Shown here piece by piece: positions 17,861 to 26,876 of a DNA stretch of 64,000 nucleotides. A model generated the notes under the pieces. The model did not search any database, was not told the origin of the DNA, and saw only the letters and a list, made by a program, of their open reading frames with translations. The translations under genes were made by a program, and so were the position numbers. The stretch's first letter is position 1. Each line of letters begins with the position of its first letter. Source of the stretch: Fretibacter sp964410285. Its GTDB lineage: Bacteria > Pseudomonadota > Alphaproteobacteria > Caulobacterales > Maricaulaceae. The DNA lies in contig CAYPFR010000001.1 in NCBI GenBank assembly GCA_964410285.1, positions 124,001 through 188,000 of the forward strand, in the 5' to 3' direction.

Positions 17861-19444
17861 TTGAGTTCTGACCCTATATCTCATCTGAGCGGCGATGGGG
17901 CGCCGCCCGATAATATTACCGCCTACCGGCAGGCCACGACAATGCTTGCGCGGCAAAAAGACATGGGCGGAGCAGAGGTGCTGCGCCAGAAACATCGCGC
18001 TGTCCTCGCACTTGCGCGGGCGGGCGCGACCGATTTTGCGCAATCTGAATATGAACGTTACGGTCTTAACGGCGTCAATGATGATGAGGACGTCATGGCG
18101 CTGGCGGGCCGCCTCGCCAAAGACCGCTATCTTCGCAGCGAAAATCAAGGTGACGCTGCCTTATCTGCCGCGCTTTATGAGGCCGCCTTTGAACATACAG
18201 GCGGCTATTATTCCGGGATTAACAGCGCAACGATGGCGCGCCTTTCAAAGGCCGAGGAGGCCACTGTTCGCCGCAGAGCCGAGGCCGTTCTTATACGAAT
18301 TGAGGCTGCCGAGGCTGCCAGTCAGCAAGATCGATATTATATCGAGGCGACGCGAGCAGAGGCCTATTGCCTGCTTGGCGATGAGCCGCGCGCCGCCAAA
18401 GCGCTTCAGAAGGCCTTGGCCTTTGATCCGCTCAATTATAATGCCCATGCCTCAACATATCGCCAGCTTAAGCTATTGGTAAATGACGGCGCGGCCATGC
18501 CGCATTGGCTCGCCAGTCTTCGCCCGCCGGTCTGTGCGCATTTTGCCGGTCACATTTTTAACGGGCTCGCAGATGAGGCCGCGCTTTCTATCCGCCTATC
18601 TGATGTCATTCAACGTCATGACATTGGCTTTGGCTATGGGTCACTGGCGGCCGGCTCCGACATTGTCTTTGCGGAATGCCTTTTGCGAGAAGGCGGCGCG
18701 CTGCATATTATCCTGCCTGTATCAGAGGACGTATTTATCGCGAAATCGGTGACCCCATGGGGGAAGGATTGGCGCGCGCGCTATGACGCTTGCCGCGCCC
18801 AAGCGGCCTCTATTCGAATTGTGTCTACGCAGGCGCACTGGCCTAATCCCGTTTTAAACAATTATGCGGCCTGTGTCGCCATGGGGGCGGCGGTTGCGCA
18901 GGCGCATGAACTGTCTTCGGAGGCCGCGCAGGTTCTGATATGGGACGAGAATATTGGCGGGTCCCTGACAGCCCAACATGCGGTCGATTGGAGCCAAGCC
19001 AATGAGAGCGGCGGCGTCAACCGGCCGCAAATCATTGTCCCTTATCCTGATCCACGGAACAAAAAACCGCCGCATAGCGGGGCGTCATCGGGTCCGCTGC
19101 ATGACCCGTTTGACGTCATGTTTGCTGTCTGCGATGGGGAAAGCTCGCAAATATTCAATGATCCTCTATTGGCCATGGAAAATGCCCAAAACCGACTGCG
19201 CCATAGTCCTCAAGGGCCTAAAAAAATAGGTGTTCATGTGGGACCATATCAAAAAGCAACAACAGGGGAGCTTGACGCTTTGGCGCAAAGGTTTGCGGGC
19301 GCGGCTCTGCCTGAATCCATTTTGATATCTCAGGAAATGTCAAATATTTTGGCACTTGTCGCTGGCGGCGTTTGGGAAACTAGCTTTATGGGATGCGTCG
19401 ATGATACGAGGGCGGCCTATGCGGCTAAGCCGCTAAATAGTTAG
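17861..19444 (+). CDS. TRAFs-binding / SLOG-like / degenerate cyclase protein
   Basis: A 527-residue protein starts at TTG 17861 with TGGAG six bases upstream. Residues about 20-205 match the bacterial TRAFs-binding helical-repeat domain (DUF4071, as in ASK kinases): AFEHTGGYYSGINSATMARL is the signature. Residues about 222-375 look like a Rossmannoid SLOG domain (FAGHIFNG; GFGYGSLAAGSDIVFAECLL). Residues about 418-520 resemble a class III cyclase C-terminal half (KKIGVHVGPYQK...ESILISQEMSNILAL), but the first metal-binding Asp region is missing, so it is probably catalytically dead. It likely senses or binds a nucleotide ligand. The divergent protease gene is the probable partner. Confidence 0.78.
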   Translation: MSSDPISHLSGDGAPPDNITAYRQATTMLARQKDMGGAEVLRQKHRAVLALARAGATDFAQSEYERYGLNGVNDDEDVMALAGRLAKDRYLRSENQGDAALSAALYEAAFEHTGGYYSGINSATMARLSKAEEATVRRRAEAVLIRIEAAEAASQQDRYYIEATRAEAYCLLGDEPRAAKALQKALAFDPLNYNAHASTYRQLKLLVNDGAAMPHWLASLRPPVCAHFAGHIFNGLADEAALSIRLSDVIQRHDIGFGYGSLAAGSDIVFAECLLREGGALHIILPVSEDVFIAKSVTPWGKDWRARYDACRAQAASIRIVSTQAHWPNPVLNNYAACVAMGAAVAQAHELSSEAAQVLIWDENIGGSLTAQHAVDWSQANESGGVNRPQIIVPYPDPRNKKPPHSGASSGPLHDPFDVMFAVCDGESSQIFNDPLLAMENAQNRLRHSPQGPKKIGVHVGPYQKATTGELDALAQRFAGAALPESILISQEMSNILALVAGGVWETSFMGCVDDTRAAYAAKPLNS

Positions 19445-19459
19445 GGCCTCTTTTCGCTA

Positions 19460-20113
19460 TCACCCTGCTGCCTTGATCATTGCCCTGAGCTCATTGGGGT
19501 TTTCGATCACTATCGCTCCGGCTTGACGGGAAATTATCTCATCCTTTTGCAGATCGCTAATAGTCCGCGAGACAGTCTCCCGCGTTGAATTGACCCGCAA
19601 TGCCATATCGACAAAGACGGGATTGGGACGGATAACAAATTTACCGGGGCTGATTCCGATAGGTTTTGACATGCGCATCAGTTCTGCACATATCCGGCCT
19701 TTCGCCGAAAGCGTAAGTGATTCGACAAGGCGCAACGTCATCGCCTCCAACCTTCGCGCGAGGTCTTTGGTGAAAGCGATAGCCAAACCCGGATTATCTT
19801 GGATAAGTGATTTGATTTCGGATACCGGAATAAGGCGTATGATTGCAGAGTTTTCGGCTTTGATTTCAAATTGCATTTTTGAGCCGAGAAAAACGGCAGA
19901 GTGGCCAAAAAAATCACCGCTTTTAAACCGCCCTAGCCAGGTCTCTGTCCCGTTTTCATTGCAAGATGTCGCGACGAAATAGCCAGAAATGACGAGGCCT
20001 ATATGGGAAACGGACTCTTCTTGGAAGAGTAATACCTCGCCTTTCCCAACGTGCTTCTCTCGGCCCAGCTTTGAAAGATGGTCAATTAAGATCTGCGGCG
20101 TAGAATCTATCAT
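19460..20113 (-). CDS. Crp/Fnr-family transcription regulator
   Basis: The 217-residue regulator has an N-terminal cyclic-nucleotide-binding-like beta barrel (GEVLLFQEESVSHIGLVISG; GDFFGHSAVF) and a C-terminal winged helix with MALRVNSTRETVSRTISDL as recognition region. No N-terminal cysteine cluster is present, so it is not an oxygen-sensing FNR. The classic cAMP-contact residues are not clear, so the ligand is unknown. I use ATG 20113; an upstream TTG at 20140 is possible. Its gene ends 15 bp from the end of the TRAFs-binding gene (convergent). Confidence 0.85.
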   Translation of the reverse strand: MIDSTPQILIDHLSKLGREKHVGKGEVLLFQEESVSHIGLVISGYFVATSCNENGTETWLGRFKSGDFFGHSAVFLGSKMQFEIKAENSAIIRLIPVSEIKSLIQDNPGLAIAFTKDLARRLEAMTLRLVESLTLSAKGRICAELMRMSKPIGISPGKFVIRPNPVFVDMALRVNSTRETVSRTISDLQKDEIISRQAGAIVIENPNELRAMIKAAG

Positions 20114-20221
20114 GTGCGTATTGGCCAAGTCCCCCCCCAAACCGTATATGGCATAGAGAATTCACTTTTCAAACCGTAAAGCGATCTTGCGTTAGGGGGG
20201 CCTCATCCCCATTATAATGGA

Positions 20222-20710
20222 ATGGCAAAATTTATTGAACGTTTTAATGAGACCTCCTTGCAATGGGGGTTGATAGCTATTTTGTGCCTTGCGGTCATCT
20301 ATGGCTTTCGGGCGTGGCGAGCCTACCACGCCCTAAAAAGTGAGGCATTGGCGGACTTTCACTATAAAAATGGGGAAGGCATGCTGCCGCGCGGGCTGGG
20401 GGCAGAGCCATATGTGCGGGCGTATCGCCGGTTTCACGCACCGCGTAGTTTGGCCCTTGTAGCGTGCTGCTTGGGGACGATCGCGGTTTTGACTGTCCCG
20501 GCTCTCGGGTTTTTTTACGGCATCACTTTTGTTTTGTGGGAGTTGGGCGGCAAAGATAAAGTTTTTGCGCCGGGTCTGATTGTGCATTCTATGTTAATGT
20601 TCTTTCTCATCATTTCTTTTTGGGCGCTTATTGCTTATGTCTTTGCTCGGCTTTATCACGACAGACACCCGCATTCGCTTGACGCTGAAATCAAAAAGGA
20701 ATTGGGATAG
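20222..20710 (+). CDS. Small membrane protein of unknown function
   Basis: A 162-residue protein with three predicted membrane segments: about residues 13-30 (WGLIAILCLAVIYGF), 75-105 and 118-142. A soluble loop of about 40 residues lies after the first. No family is recognised. It overlaps the glyoxalase gene by one base (TAG/GTG), so the two are probably translationally coupled. A TATAAT hexamer ends 3 bp before its ATG. Confidence 0.7.
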   Translation: MAKFIERFNETSLQWGLIAILCLAVIYGFRAWRAYHALKSEALADFHYKNGEGMLPRGLGAEPYVRAYRRFHAPRSLALVACCLGTIAVLTVPALGFFYGITFVLWELGGKDKVFAPGLIVHSMLMFFLIISFWALIAYVFARLYHDRHPHSLDAEIKKELG

Positions 20711-21174
20711 TGGAATTTTTACACACAATGGTGCGCATCAGCGATGTCGAGGCCTCGCTCCGGTTTTACTGTGAAGGATTGGGCCTGAAAGAGGTTCGCA
20801 GATATGATAATGATAAGGCACGGTTTTCCCTAATTTTCCTCGCCAGTCCCGATGATTTGGCGCGGGCCGGTTTGACGGGAGCGGAGCGTCCGCTGCCGCC
20901 CGGCCTGCCTATGATTGAGCTGACCCATAACTGGGATGAGACGGGCTATGGTGAAGCCCGAAATTTTGGTCATTTGGCTTACCGTGTTGATAATATATAC
21001 CGTATTTGTGAGCGGTTAATGGACATGGGGGTGCAGATTAATCGTCCGCCCCGCGATGGTCATATGGCTTTTGTGCGCTCGCCCGATAATATCTCTATTG
21101 AACTCTTGCAAAAAGGCGATGCGCTTCCCGCCGCCGCGCCTTGGGCGCAGATGGAAAATACGGGACAATGGTGA
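20710..21174 (+). CDS. gloA: Glyoxalase I-like VOC protein
   Basis: Glyoxalase I isomerises the methylglyoxal-glutathione hemithioacetal to S-lactoylglutathione. The 154-residue protein follows E. coli GloA: FLHTMVRISDVEASLRFYCE (first metal His), MIELTHNWDETGYGEARNFG (Glu), FGHLAYRVDNIYRICERL (second His) and DNISIELLQKG (final Glu). All four metal ligands are present, and length fits the single-domain form, which is often Ni-dependent. It starts at a GTG overlapping the previous stop. Confidence 0.9.
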   Translation: MEFLHTMVRISDVEASLRFYCEGLGLKEVRRYDNDKARFSLIFLASPDDLARAGLTGAERPLPPGLPMIELTHNWDETGYGEARNFGHLAYRVDNIYRICERLMDMGVQINRPPRDGHMAFVRSPDNISIELLQKGDALPAAAPWAQMENTGQW

Positions 21175-21191
21175 GGTAACGTTAACGTCCC

Positions 21192-21530
21192 TTAGCGCCG
21201 CTTACGGGCGGCGTAACGCGCATCGCGGCGGGCTTTCTGCGCAGCGGCAAGATCTGCTTTCGCCTTTTCAGCGGCTTCAGCGGCTAGCTTGTTCTTGCGG
21301 TCTTCTTCCGCCTCCAATGCGCGCTTTTCAGCCTCTTGCTTTTTGCGTTCAACTTCCTTTTTGGCTTCCCGTTCAGCCCGCGCCGCATTTATTTTTGCGC
21401 GCTCTTCGAGCCGTTTAGCCAGCTCTTCTTTGCTTAGGCGCTTCTCTTGGGCCCGCTTTAGCATCTCAAGCTTTGCATTCCGTTGCTCTTTTAAACGATC
21501 ATTAAAATTATGGCCGGGAAACCCTGACAT
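21192..21530 (-). CDS. DUF6481-like small charged protein
   Basis: From ATG 21530 (GAGGA five bases upstream) the protein is 112 residues, starting MSGFPGHNFNDRLKEQRNAK and continuing as one long Lys/Arg/Glu/Ala-rich helix. This matches the DUF6481 type found in alphaproteobacteria, whose function is unknown. The very basic C-terminus (ARYAARKRR) suggests nucleic-acid or ribosome contact, which is inference. Confidence 0.75.
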   Translation of the reverse strand: MSGFPGHNFNDRLKEQRNAKLEMLKRAQEKRLSKEELAKRLEERAKINAARAEREAKKEVERKKQEAEKRALEAEEDRKNKLAAEAAEKAKADLAAAQKARRDARYAARKRR

Positions 21531-21672
21531 ATAGTCCTCACTGATTAAGGGGAGTTGTTGGGCGCGTTTAAACACACCTAGGCTGATTTTTAAAGAGGCT
21601 TAGGCAAAAAATTGACAGTAATCTACCCGATTGGAAGCCAAGGGGTTGGCCTGCGGCGTTGCCTGAACCGAA

Positions 21673-24405
21673 CTAGGCGATTTGCAGTCTTGGCTCGGTT
21701 GGGGATTCCGCGGGCTGGCTGGAGATTGGCGCAGACTCGAGCACGAAGTGAATCGCATCTAACAACTCTGCGGCGATCACAGGTTTGGTTAGAAAAATAT
21801 TCGCCCCCGCCGCCATACATTGCGCATTTGTTTCTGCGGTGGCGTCTGCGGTCAAGGCGATAATCGGGACATGCGTGTTCTTGCCTTCCGAGCGCCGGAC
21901 GAGGCGCGTCGCTTCAATTCCGTCAAGTTCAGGCATACGAATGTCCATCAGGACAACGTCAAAATATTGATCCGCGAGCGCCGCCAGCGCCTCATAACCA
22001 TTTGCCGTGCACATGATCTTGCAGCCCTCGGGTTCCAGGAAAACTTTCATGACATCTTGATTTGAAATCACGTCCTCGACGATTAAAACGCGAACGCCGT
22101 CAAGGGAAGCTTGTGCCGGCATTTTTTGCGAAGTAGGGGAACTGCCTGAAAGAGGGGGCATTCGCGCCGGCGCGCTCACCGCGATATTTTTTGCGGCCTT
22201 ATCAAGGCTTTCAAACTCGGCCTCAACCACGCCGAAAACGTCTGCGTCACCTGCGGCCTCACACGTAAAGGTCAGGGTAAATTCCGAGCCTGCGCCCGCG
22301 CGAGAGTTTACGGTCAAGTCTCCGCCCATCATCTGGGCGAGATTTCGCGTAATCGCAAGACCAAGACCAGAGCCGCCATATTGACGCGTGATGGAACTAT
22401 CGGCCTGCACAAAGGGCTTAAACAGCTTGGCCTGTATGTCGGGGCGAATGCCCATACCGGTATCGGCGACATTAATAGTCACGATTTCGCCGCTGCCTGT
22501 GCCATTGGGCGCACTTGTGACATGCAGATGAATGCGGCCTTGTTGGGTAAATTTGGCAGCGTTGGAAAGCAGATTATTTAAACATTGTCGCAAACGCATG
22601 GGGTCGAGCATGAGGCTATGCGGAATGTCCGGATGCACATAGCAGGTAAAGGTGACCTCTTTGCTGGAAATTTTTTGTTCCCAAAGCTTTTGCGTATTGG
22701 CAATGACGGTCCGAATATCCGTGGCTTCGGGAAGTAGCTCCATTTCTTTTGCGTCTATACGTGACATATCCAAAATTTGCTCCACTAATCGCAGAAGATC
22801 GAGACCCGAGCGGTTGATAATCCCTATCTGTCCGCGCAAAATCTCTGTCGGCGCCGTGCGTGATAATAAGTCTGCAATTCCTATGATACCGTTAAGAGGC
22901 GTTCGAAGCTCGTGACTAATTACGGCCAAAAATTGAGATTTCGCTTTTTCTCCGGCGAGGGCGGCTTCCGCTGCGGATGCCAGATCAGCCGTTGTCCGGG
23001 CGCGGTAGGCGAAAAAGGTTACCAAGCCTAAAGCTGTAACCAAAAGCAACCCCACGATTAAAAGGGCGAGATTAGTATTTCGGATTTTATGTTTAAGGGC
23101 CGCTTGCTCAAGGCGGTTTTTCTCTGCCGCAGCCGCTGCGCGTTCTGCTTGGCGCTGCTTGTTATTCTCCAAATTGGCAAGAAGCGACATGGAACTATTT
23201 TTGTTTGTGTCCATGATGCGCTGAATTTTGCTATCATTATATTCGCGCATAAGTTTATGGGTCAGCGCCGCATTCCCTTCTGCCCGTGCGATCAGGGCTT
23301 TGGAATATATCAGCTGCCGAACCGCCGAGGCTTGGCGGCTTTCGGCGGGGTATTTTTTTTCAAAATCCGCTAGTTTGGCTTTGGCTTTTGGTGTTTGGCC
23401 GGCCCCTGCAAGTGCAGAGACCTTTAAAACATCCAAATATTGCCGGATAACTGTGTCTCCTGTTTTCTCAAGGCCCGCTTTGATAACTTTGAGGGCTTTC
23501 TCAAATTTACCGGTTTCAACATATACATTGGCCGCCCTAAATTCGACCAATCCCATGATCGGCGATGGTGAAATATTTTCGATTCTTAACAGATAATCCG
23601 ACAGCAGGTTTAAGGCAGCTATGTCATTTGACAGGCCAAAGCCAAACATCAAATTATTAATAAGCTCGGTCCCTTTAACGTCGAAATTTATAACGGCCGC
23701 CTGATCAAGAAAGTCTTCCGTGACCTCCATGGCCAAATCTGTATTGCCCAGAAGATTATGAAATAGACTTATGGACTGATAAGACAGTATTCTGGCATAA
23801 GTAGCTTCTGGCTCTTCGTTTTGTGGAATAACATTGAACGCTTCCGAGGCTTGCTGAAGAGCAAGGCTGTAGTTTTTTTTGAAAGAATTCAGATAACTCT
23901 GTATGGATAGGCTATTGTACGCGACGATCCAATCTTTATTGGTGATATATTTTTCCAAAATGGAATTTTTTAATTCTATTTCAGAAGAATTGTTAGCGGT
24001 CGATAAAGCGGTATCTAGTTCACGGTACATTTGATTTAAAACTAGATCCGCTGGGCTCTGTAAGTCCGTTGCCAGTCGCTGATGCTCATCAATCAATATC
24101 CCTCTGTCCCTCTGCAAACGAATATCGAAGGCATTTGAGATCTTGGTTCGCAACCGCAAAATGCGAGGAATTGACTGGTTATTTACACTTTCTTCAGTTG
24201 CTCCGTAGGTTGATGTTTTTGTTGCCTGCTCAATTTTAATTGAAAGAGCCTCTAGCTTTTCCAAATGAGAAAGCTGAGAGGGTAAAGACTTAGAAGCCGC
24301 CGGATTTATGGATTGTGGGTGAGCCGGAGTGGTCATGCCTGATACGATAATCAGAATCCCAGTGCATAAAACCAATAATAACCGCTGCAGTACAGGCATA
24401 GCCAA
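21673..24405 (-). CDS. Hybrid histidine kinase with periplasmic helical-repeat sensor
   Basis: A 910-residue kinase. Residues 1-32 are a signal-anchor (VLQRLLLVLCTGILIIVSG). Residues about 40-420 form a TPR-like alpha-helical region predicted to be periplasmic. A membrane helix spans about 445-466. HisKA follows with FLAVISHELRTPLNGIIG (His498), then HATPase_c (VADTGMGIRPD; QYGGSGLGLAI), and a C-terminal receiver with DVVLMDIRMPELDG as phospho-acceptor and LTKPV as switch Lys. No DNA-binding output is fused, so a phosphotransfer protein or regulator elsewhere is needed. It lies directly downstream of the double-glycine peptide gene, separated by a terminator. TPR-type sensors can bind peptides, so it is a candidate receptor. 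Confidence 0.9.
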   Translation of the reverse strand: MAMPVLQRLLLVLCTGILIIVSGMTTPAHPQSINPAASKSLPSQLSHLEKLEALSIKIEQATKTSTYGATEESVNNQSIPRILRLRTKISNAFDIRLQRDRGILIDEHQRLATDLQSPADLVLNQMYRELDTALSTANNSSEIELKNSILEKYITNKDWIVAYNSLSIQSYLNSFKKNYSLALQQASEAFNVIPQNEEPEATYARILSYQSISLFHNLLGNTDLAMEVTEDFLDQAAVINFDVKGTELINNLMFGFGLSNDIAALNLLSDYLLRIENISPSPIMGLVEFRAANVYVETGKFEKALKVIKAGLEKTGDTVIRQYLDVLKVSALAGAGQTPKAKAKLADFEKKYPAESRQASAVRQLIYSKALIARAEGNAALTHKLMREYNDSKIQRIMDTNKNSSMSLLANLENNKQRQAERAAAAAEKNRLEQAALKHKIRNTNLALLIVGLLLVTALGLVTFFAYRARTTADLASAAEAALAGEKAKSQFLAVISHELRTPLNGIIGIADLLSRTAPTEILRGQIGIINRSGLDLLRLVEQILDMSRIDAKEMELLPEATDIRTVIANTQKLWEQKISSKEVTFTCYVHPDIPHSLMLDPMRLRQCLNNLLSNAAKFTQQGRIHLHVTSAPNGTGSGEIVTINVADTGMGIRPDIQAKLFKPFVQADSSITRQYGGSGLGLAITRNLAQMMGGDLTVNSRAGAGSEFTLTFTCEAAGDADVFGVVEAEFESLDKAAKNIAVSAPARMPPLSGSSPTSQKMPAQASLDGVRVLIVEDVISNQDVMKVFLEPEGCKIMCTANGYEALAALADQYFDVVLMDIRMPELDGIEATRLVRRSEGKNTHVPIIALTADATAETNAQCMAAGANIFLTKPVIAAELLDAIHFVLESAPISSQPAESPTEPRLQIA

Positions 24406-24451
24406 ACATCTCTCCTAGAGTCTGGCTAGATGAACTTCGTTAAATAATCAC

Positions 24452-24476
24452 AAAAAAACCCGCCATAAGGCGGGTT
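24452..24476 (-). terminator. Rho-independent terminator after the peptide gene
   Basis: On the minus strand AACCCGCC, a 4-base loop and GGCGGGTT form an 8-bp stem followed by a T-run (plus-strand A-run 24452-24458). It lies 21 bp past the peptide stop, so the peptide transcript ends before the kinase gene. Confidence 0.9.
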
Positions 24477-24497
24477 CATGTTTCCAGTTATTCTATT

Positions 24498-24602
24498 TTA
24501 AAAATCGATGATCACTGGGTCAGCTGAGACAGGCTGAAAATCAATGATGACGGGATCGCCGCCAACAACGACTTCGATTTCTGATTCTGTTAAATCTCTC
24601 AT
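24498..24602 (-). CDS. Double-glycine leader peptide with duplicated core
   Basis: A 34-residue ORF. The leader MRDLTESEIEVVVGG matches the double-glycine leaders cut by C39 peptidases (acidic/hydrophobic helix ending in Gly-Gly). Cleavage after GG would leave a 19-residue peptide: DPVIIDF, the linker QPVSA, then DPVIIDF again. The two DNA copies differ at four positions, all synonymous, so the amino-acid repeat appears selected. The mature peptide has no Cys, Ser/Thr-rich or Lys-rich character and carries about four negative charges, unlike typical bacteriocins. A weak GAGA Shine-Dalgarno lies five bases upstream. The C39 exporter gene lies 170 bp upstream in the same direction. Confidence 0.82.
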   Translation of the reverse strand: MRDLTESEIEVVVGGDPVIIDFQPVSADPVIIDF

Positions 24603-24772
24603 AGTGTTTCTCGCAAGTTAGGTTTTGAGGCGCGAGATCGGCAAAATTTGCCGCCAGCGCACTCCTTAATAGGTTAATTATAGCCTAAAAAACGCGGTTA
24701 ATCAATGGTTAAAGCTGTTTCGCCGGATTCCCGCGATTTTGCGCTATTGCGGCTGTTCTCCAAATTTAAGGG

Positions 24773-26863
24773 TTAGAGCCTGAAAACTGCGTCAGAGGCC
24801 TTTATAAATGCAGGGCGGTGGGCGATAATAATGCGGGTCAGCGGCATATTTGCTAGGATATCGACGATTTCGCCTTCTGTTTGCTGATCCAGATTGGCGG
24901 TGCCCTCGTCAAGGAACAGGATTTTGGGCTGATGATAGAGCGCCCTCGCTAGCAAGACCCGCTGCTTTTGTCCGCCGGAGAGCACGGAGCCCATATTTCC
25001 GATCAAGCTGTCATAACCCATGGGAATGGCGCTAATGTCCGCATGAATGCGCGCGGCGCCCGCCGCGCCCGCCACGCGCCTCAGGTCCAGATCTGGGTCA
25101 AAAAGGCTGATGTTTTCCGCAATAGACCCCGAGAGCAGTTGATCATCCTGCATCACCACACCCATGGCTTGCCGCCAGCTTCTCAGGCTCAGCGTGCGAA
25201 GGTCTTGCCCGTCAATTAATATGCGGCCTCGCGTGGGGGTATAGAGCCCGAGTATCAATTTGAGCAGTGTGGTCTTCCCGCCGCCCGAAAGCCCTGTAAT
25301 GGTAATCATTGATCCGGCTTTAATCCTCAACGAGACATCTTCGAGCACCCAAGGACCCAGATCTGAGTAGCGAAACCAAAGGTTCTCAATCACGATCTCG
25401 CCTTTAAACTCCGAAGCGTTCAGGGGCTGCCCTGTTTCAAGGCCTGTTTCCACTTCGGCAAAAACAATATCAGAGAGCCGATCCAAATGTAGGCCGAGCA
25501 GGCGAAACTCTATGCCTTTGCGAATAAGCTCGCTGACCGCGCGAGTAAATTCGGCGCGGTAAGCGAGAAAGGCAAATAACATGCCGAGGGTGAAACCGCC
25601 CGCCGAAACGCTGCCGCCGCCGCTGCCAAATTGCCCGCTATCCATAATCAACCGCGCGCCGAGATAGACGATGATAATAAGCTGAAGTCCTGTCAGCGCG
25701 GTCTCGGTAAAGCGCTGGGCAATTGTCAGCCGGCCATATTTCAGATTAGCCGAGAGCGCGCCGGCATATAGATTACGCCAATGACCCTCGCGCTCCGCCT
25801 CCCGTCCAAAGAGTTTGAGCGTGGTCGCCGCCCGTATCGTCTCTATGACATGGGTGTTTTCAACGGCGCGGGCCAGAAGCTCTTCTTCCTGGGCGGCGCG
25901 AATGTGCGGGTAAATGAGCAGGGTTGCCCCCCCCAATAGCGCGACACTCAGCAGGACAATCGCGGCCAGCAGCGGGGCGTAGATAAACATGACAATCAGC
26001 ATTAAGATCGCCATGACCCCATCAATTACCGTGCTGACCACGGTCTGAGTCAAAGCTTTTTGGATGGGCTGGGCGCTGCCCATTCGGGAGATCAAATCCC
26101 CAATATGGCGTTTTTCAAAAAAGCTGACGGGAAGGCGCATAAGGTGGTGAAATACATTTCCTAGCATTTGTAGGCTCATTTGATTCCCATAGCTTAGGAT
26201 CGCCCAGTTTCGCGCTCCTTCAGAGCCGGCTTTGAGCATTGCCAGCCCGCCAAATCCTATGGCAAGCGCCAGTAGAAGCCCGTGATCGCCATTTGGCAAA
26301 ACGCCGTCGACAACGATTTGCAATAAAAATGGACTGGCCAATATCGTGGCCTGCAAAATCAATGAGAGCAAAAGCGTTTGTGCCAGCGCACGTTTGAGGC
26401 CCGTCAGCGTTCTCCAGAGCATTGCCAGATGCGGGCGCAGCCGGGCGGTTTGCGGGGTGAAGCGCGCTAAAGGCGAGAGCTCCAGCGCCACACCTGTAAA
26501 GTGCTTGGAAAACTCAGATAAGGGTACCCGCCGCCTGCCAATGCCCGGATCATGGATTTCGGCATATTTTGATGTCACCTTTGAGAGCACAACATAGTGA
26601 TTGAAATCCCAATGCAATATGGCGGGCAGGGCCAGTTTAGGCAGATGCTCCATATCAAGGGAAAGCGGCCTTGTCGCGAGGTCAAGCGTGCCCGCAATCC
26701 CGATCATAGACTTTAAGGACGCCCCCGTCAGAGAGACAAGGTGGCGCTTACGCAGGGCCGCAAGATCGATGTCATGGCCGTAATAACGCGCAATCATGGT
26801 CAGACAGGCAAGGCCGCATTCGCTCGCCTCAGCCTGTAGGATAGTCGGGAGGCGTCTCACCAC
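24773..26863 (-). CDS. Peptidase-C39 ABC exporter (PCAT)
   Basis: A peptidase-containing ABC transporter of about 696 residues that would remove double-glycine leaders and export the cargo. The C39 domain is intact: LQAEASECGLACLTMIARYY (Gln and catalytic Cys), LHWDFNHYVVL (His), EIHDPGIG (Asp). A six-helix ABC membrane domain follows, then the ATPase with Walker A ITGLSGGGKTTLLKL, signature VLSGGQKQRVLLARAL, Walker B ILFLDEGTANLDQ and the H-loop IIIAHRP. The start is probably GTG 26863 (AGGG upstream, then RRLPTILQAE as in relatives); a TTG at 26905 would overlap the stub gene. The protein ends soon after the H-loop, a little shorter than usual. Confidence 0.92.
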   Translation of the reverse strand: MVRRLPTILQAEASECGLACLTMIARYYGHDIDLAALRKRHLVSLTGASLKSMIGIAGTLDLATRPLSLDMEHLPKLALPAILHWDFNHYVVLSKVTSKYAEIHDPGIGRRRVPLSEFSKHFTGVALELSPLARFTPQTARLRPHLAMLWRTLTGLKRALAQTLLLSLILQATILASPFLLQIVVDGVLPNGDHGLLLALAIGFGGLAMLKAGSEGARNWAILSYGNQMSLQMLGNVFHHLMRLPVSFFEKRHIGDLISRMGSAQPIQKALTQTVVSTVIDGVMAILMLIVMFIYAPLLAAIVLLSVALLGGATLLIYPHIRAAQEEELLARAVENTHVIETIRAATTLKLFGREAEREGHWRNLYAGALSANLKYGRLTIAQRFTETALTGLQLIIIVYLGARLIMDSGQFGSGGGSVSAGGFTLGMLFAFLAYRAEFTRAVSELIRKGIEFRLLGLHLDRLSDIVFAEVETGLETGQPLNASEFKGEIVIENLWFRYSDLGPWVLEDVSLRIKAGSMITITGLSGGGKTTLLKLILGLYTPTRGRILIDGQDLRTLSLRSWRQAMGVVMQDDQLLSGSIAENISLFDPDLDLRRVAGAAGAARIHADISAIPMGYDSLIGNMGSVLSGGQKQRVLLARALYHQPKILFLDEGTANLDQQTEGEIVDILANMPLTRIIIAHRPAFIKASDAVFRL

Positions 26864-26876
26864 GAGCGGCCCTGTG

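Noticed and set aside
21179..21188. ACGTTAACGT palindrome resembling the MerR operator core
   Set aside because: Only 10 bp, located at the 3' ends of convergent genes, not at a promoter.
24603..24772. Second double-glycine peptide upstream of the first
   Set aside because: No ATG/GTG frame with a Gly-Gly leader was found in this 170-bp gap; it probably holds the peptide gene's promoter.
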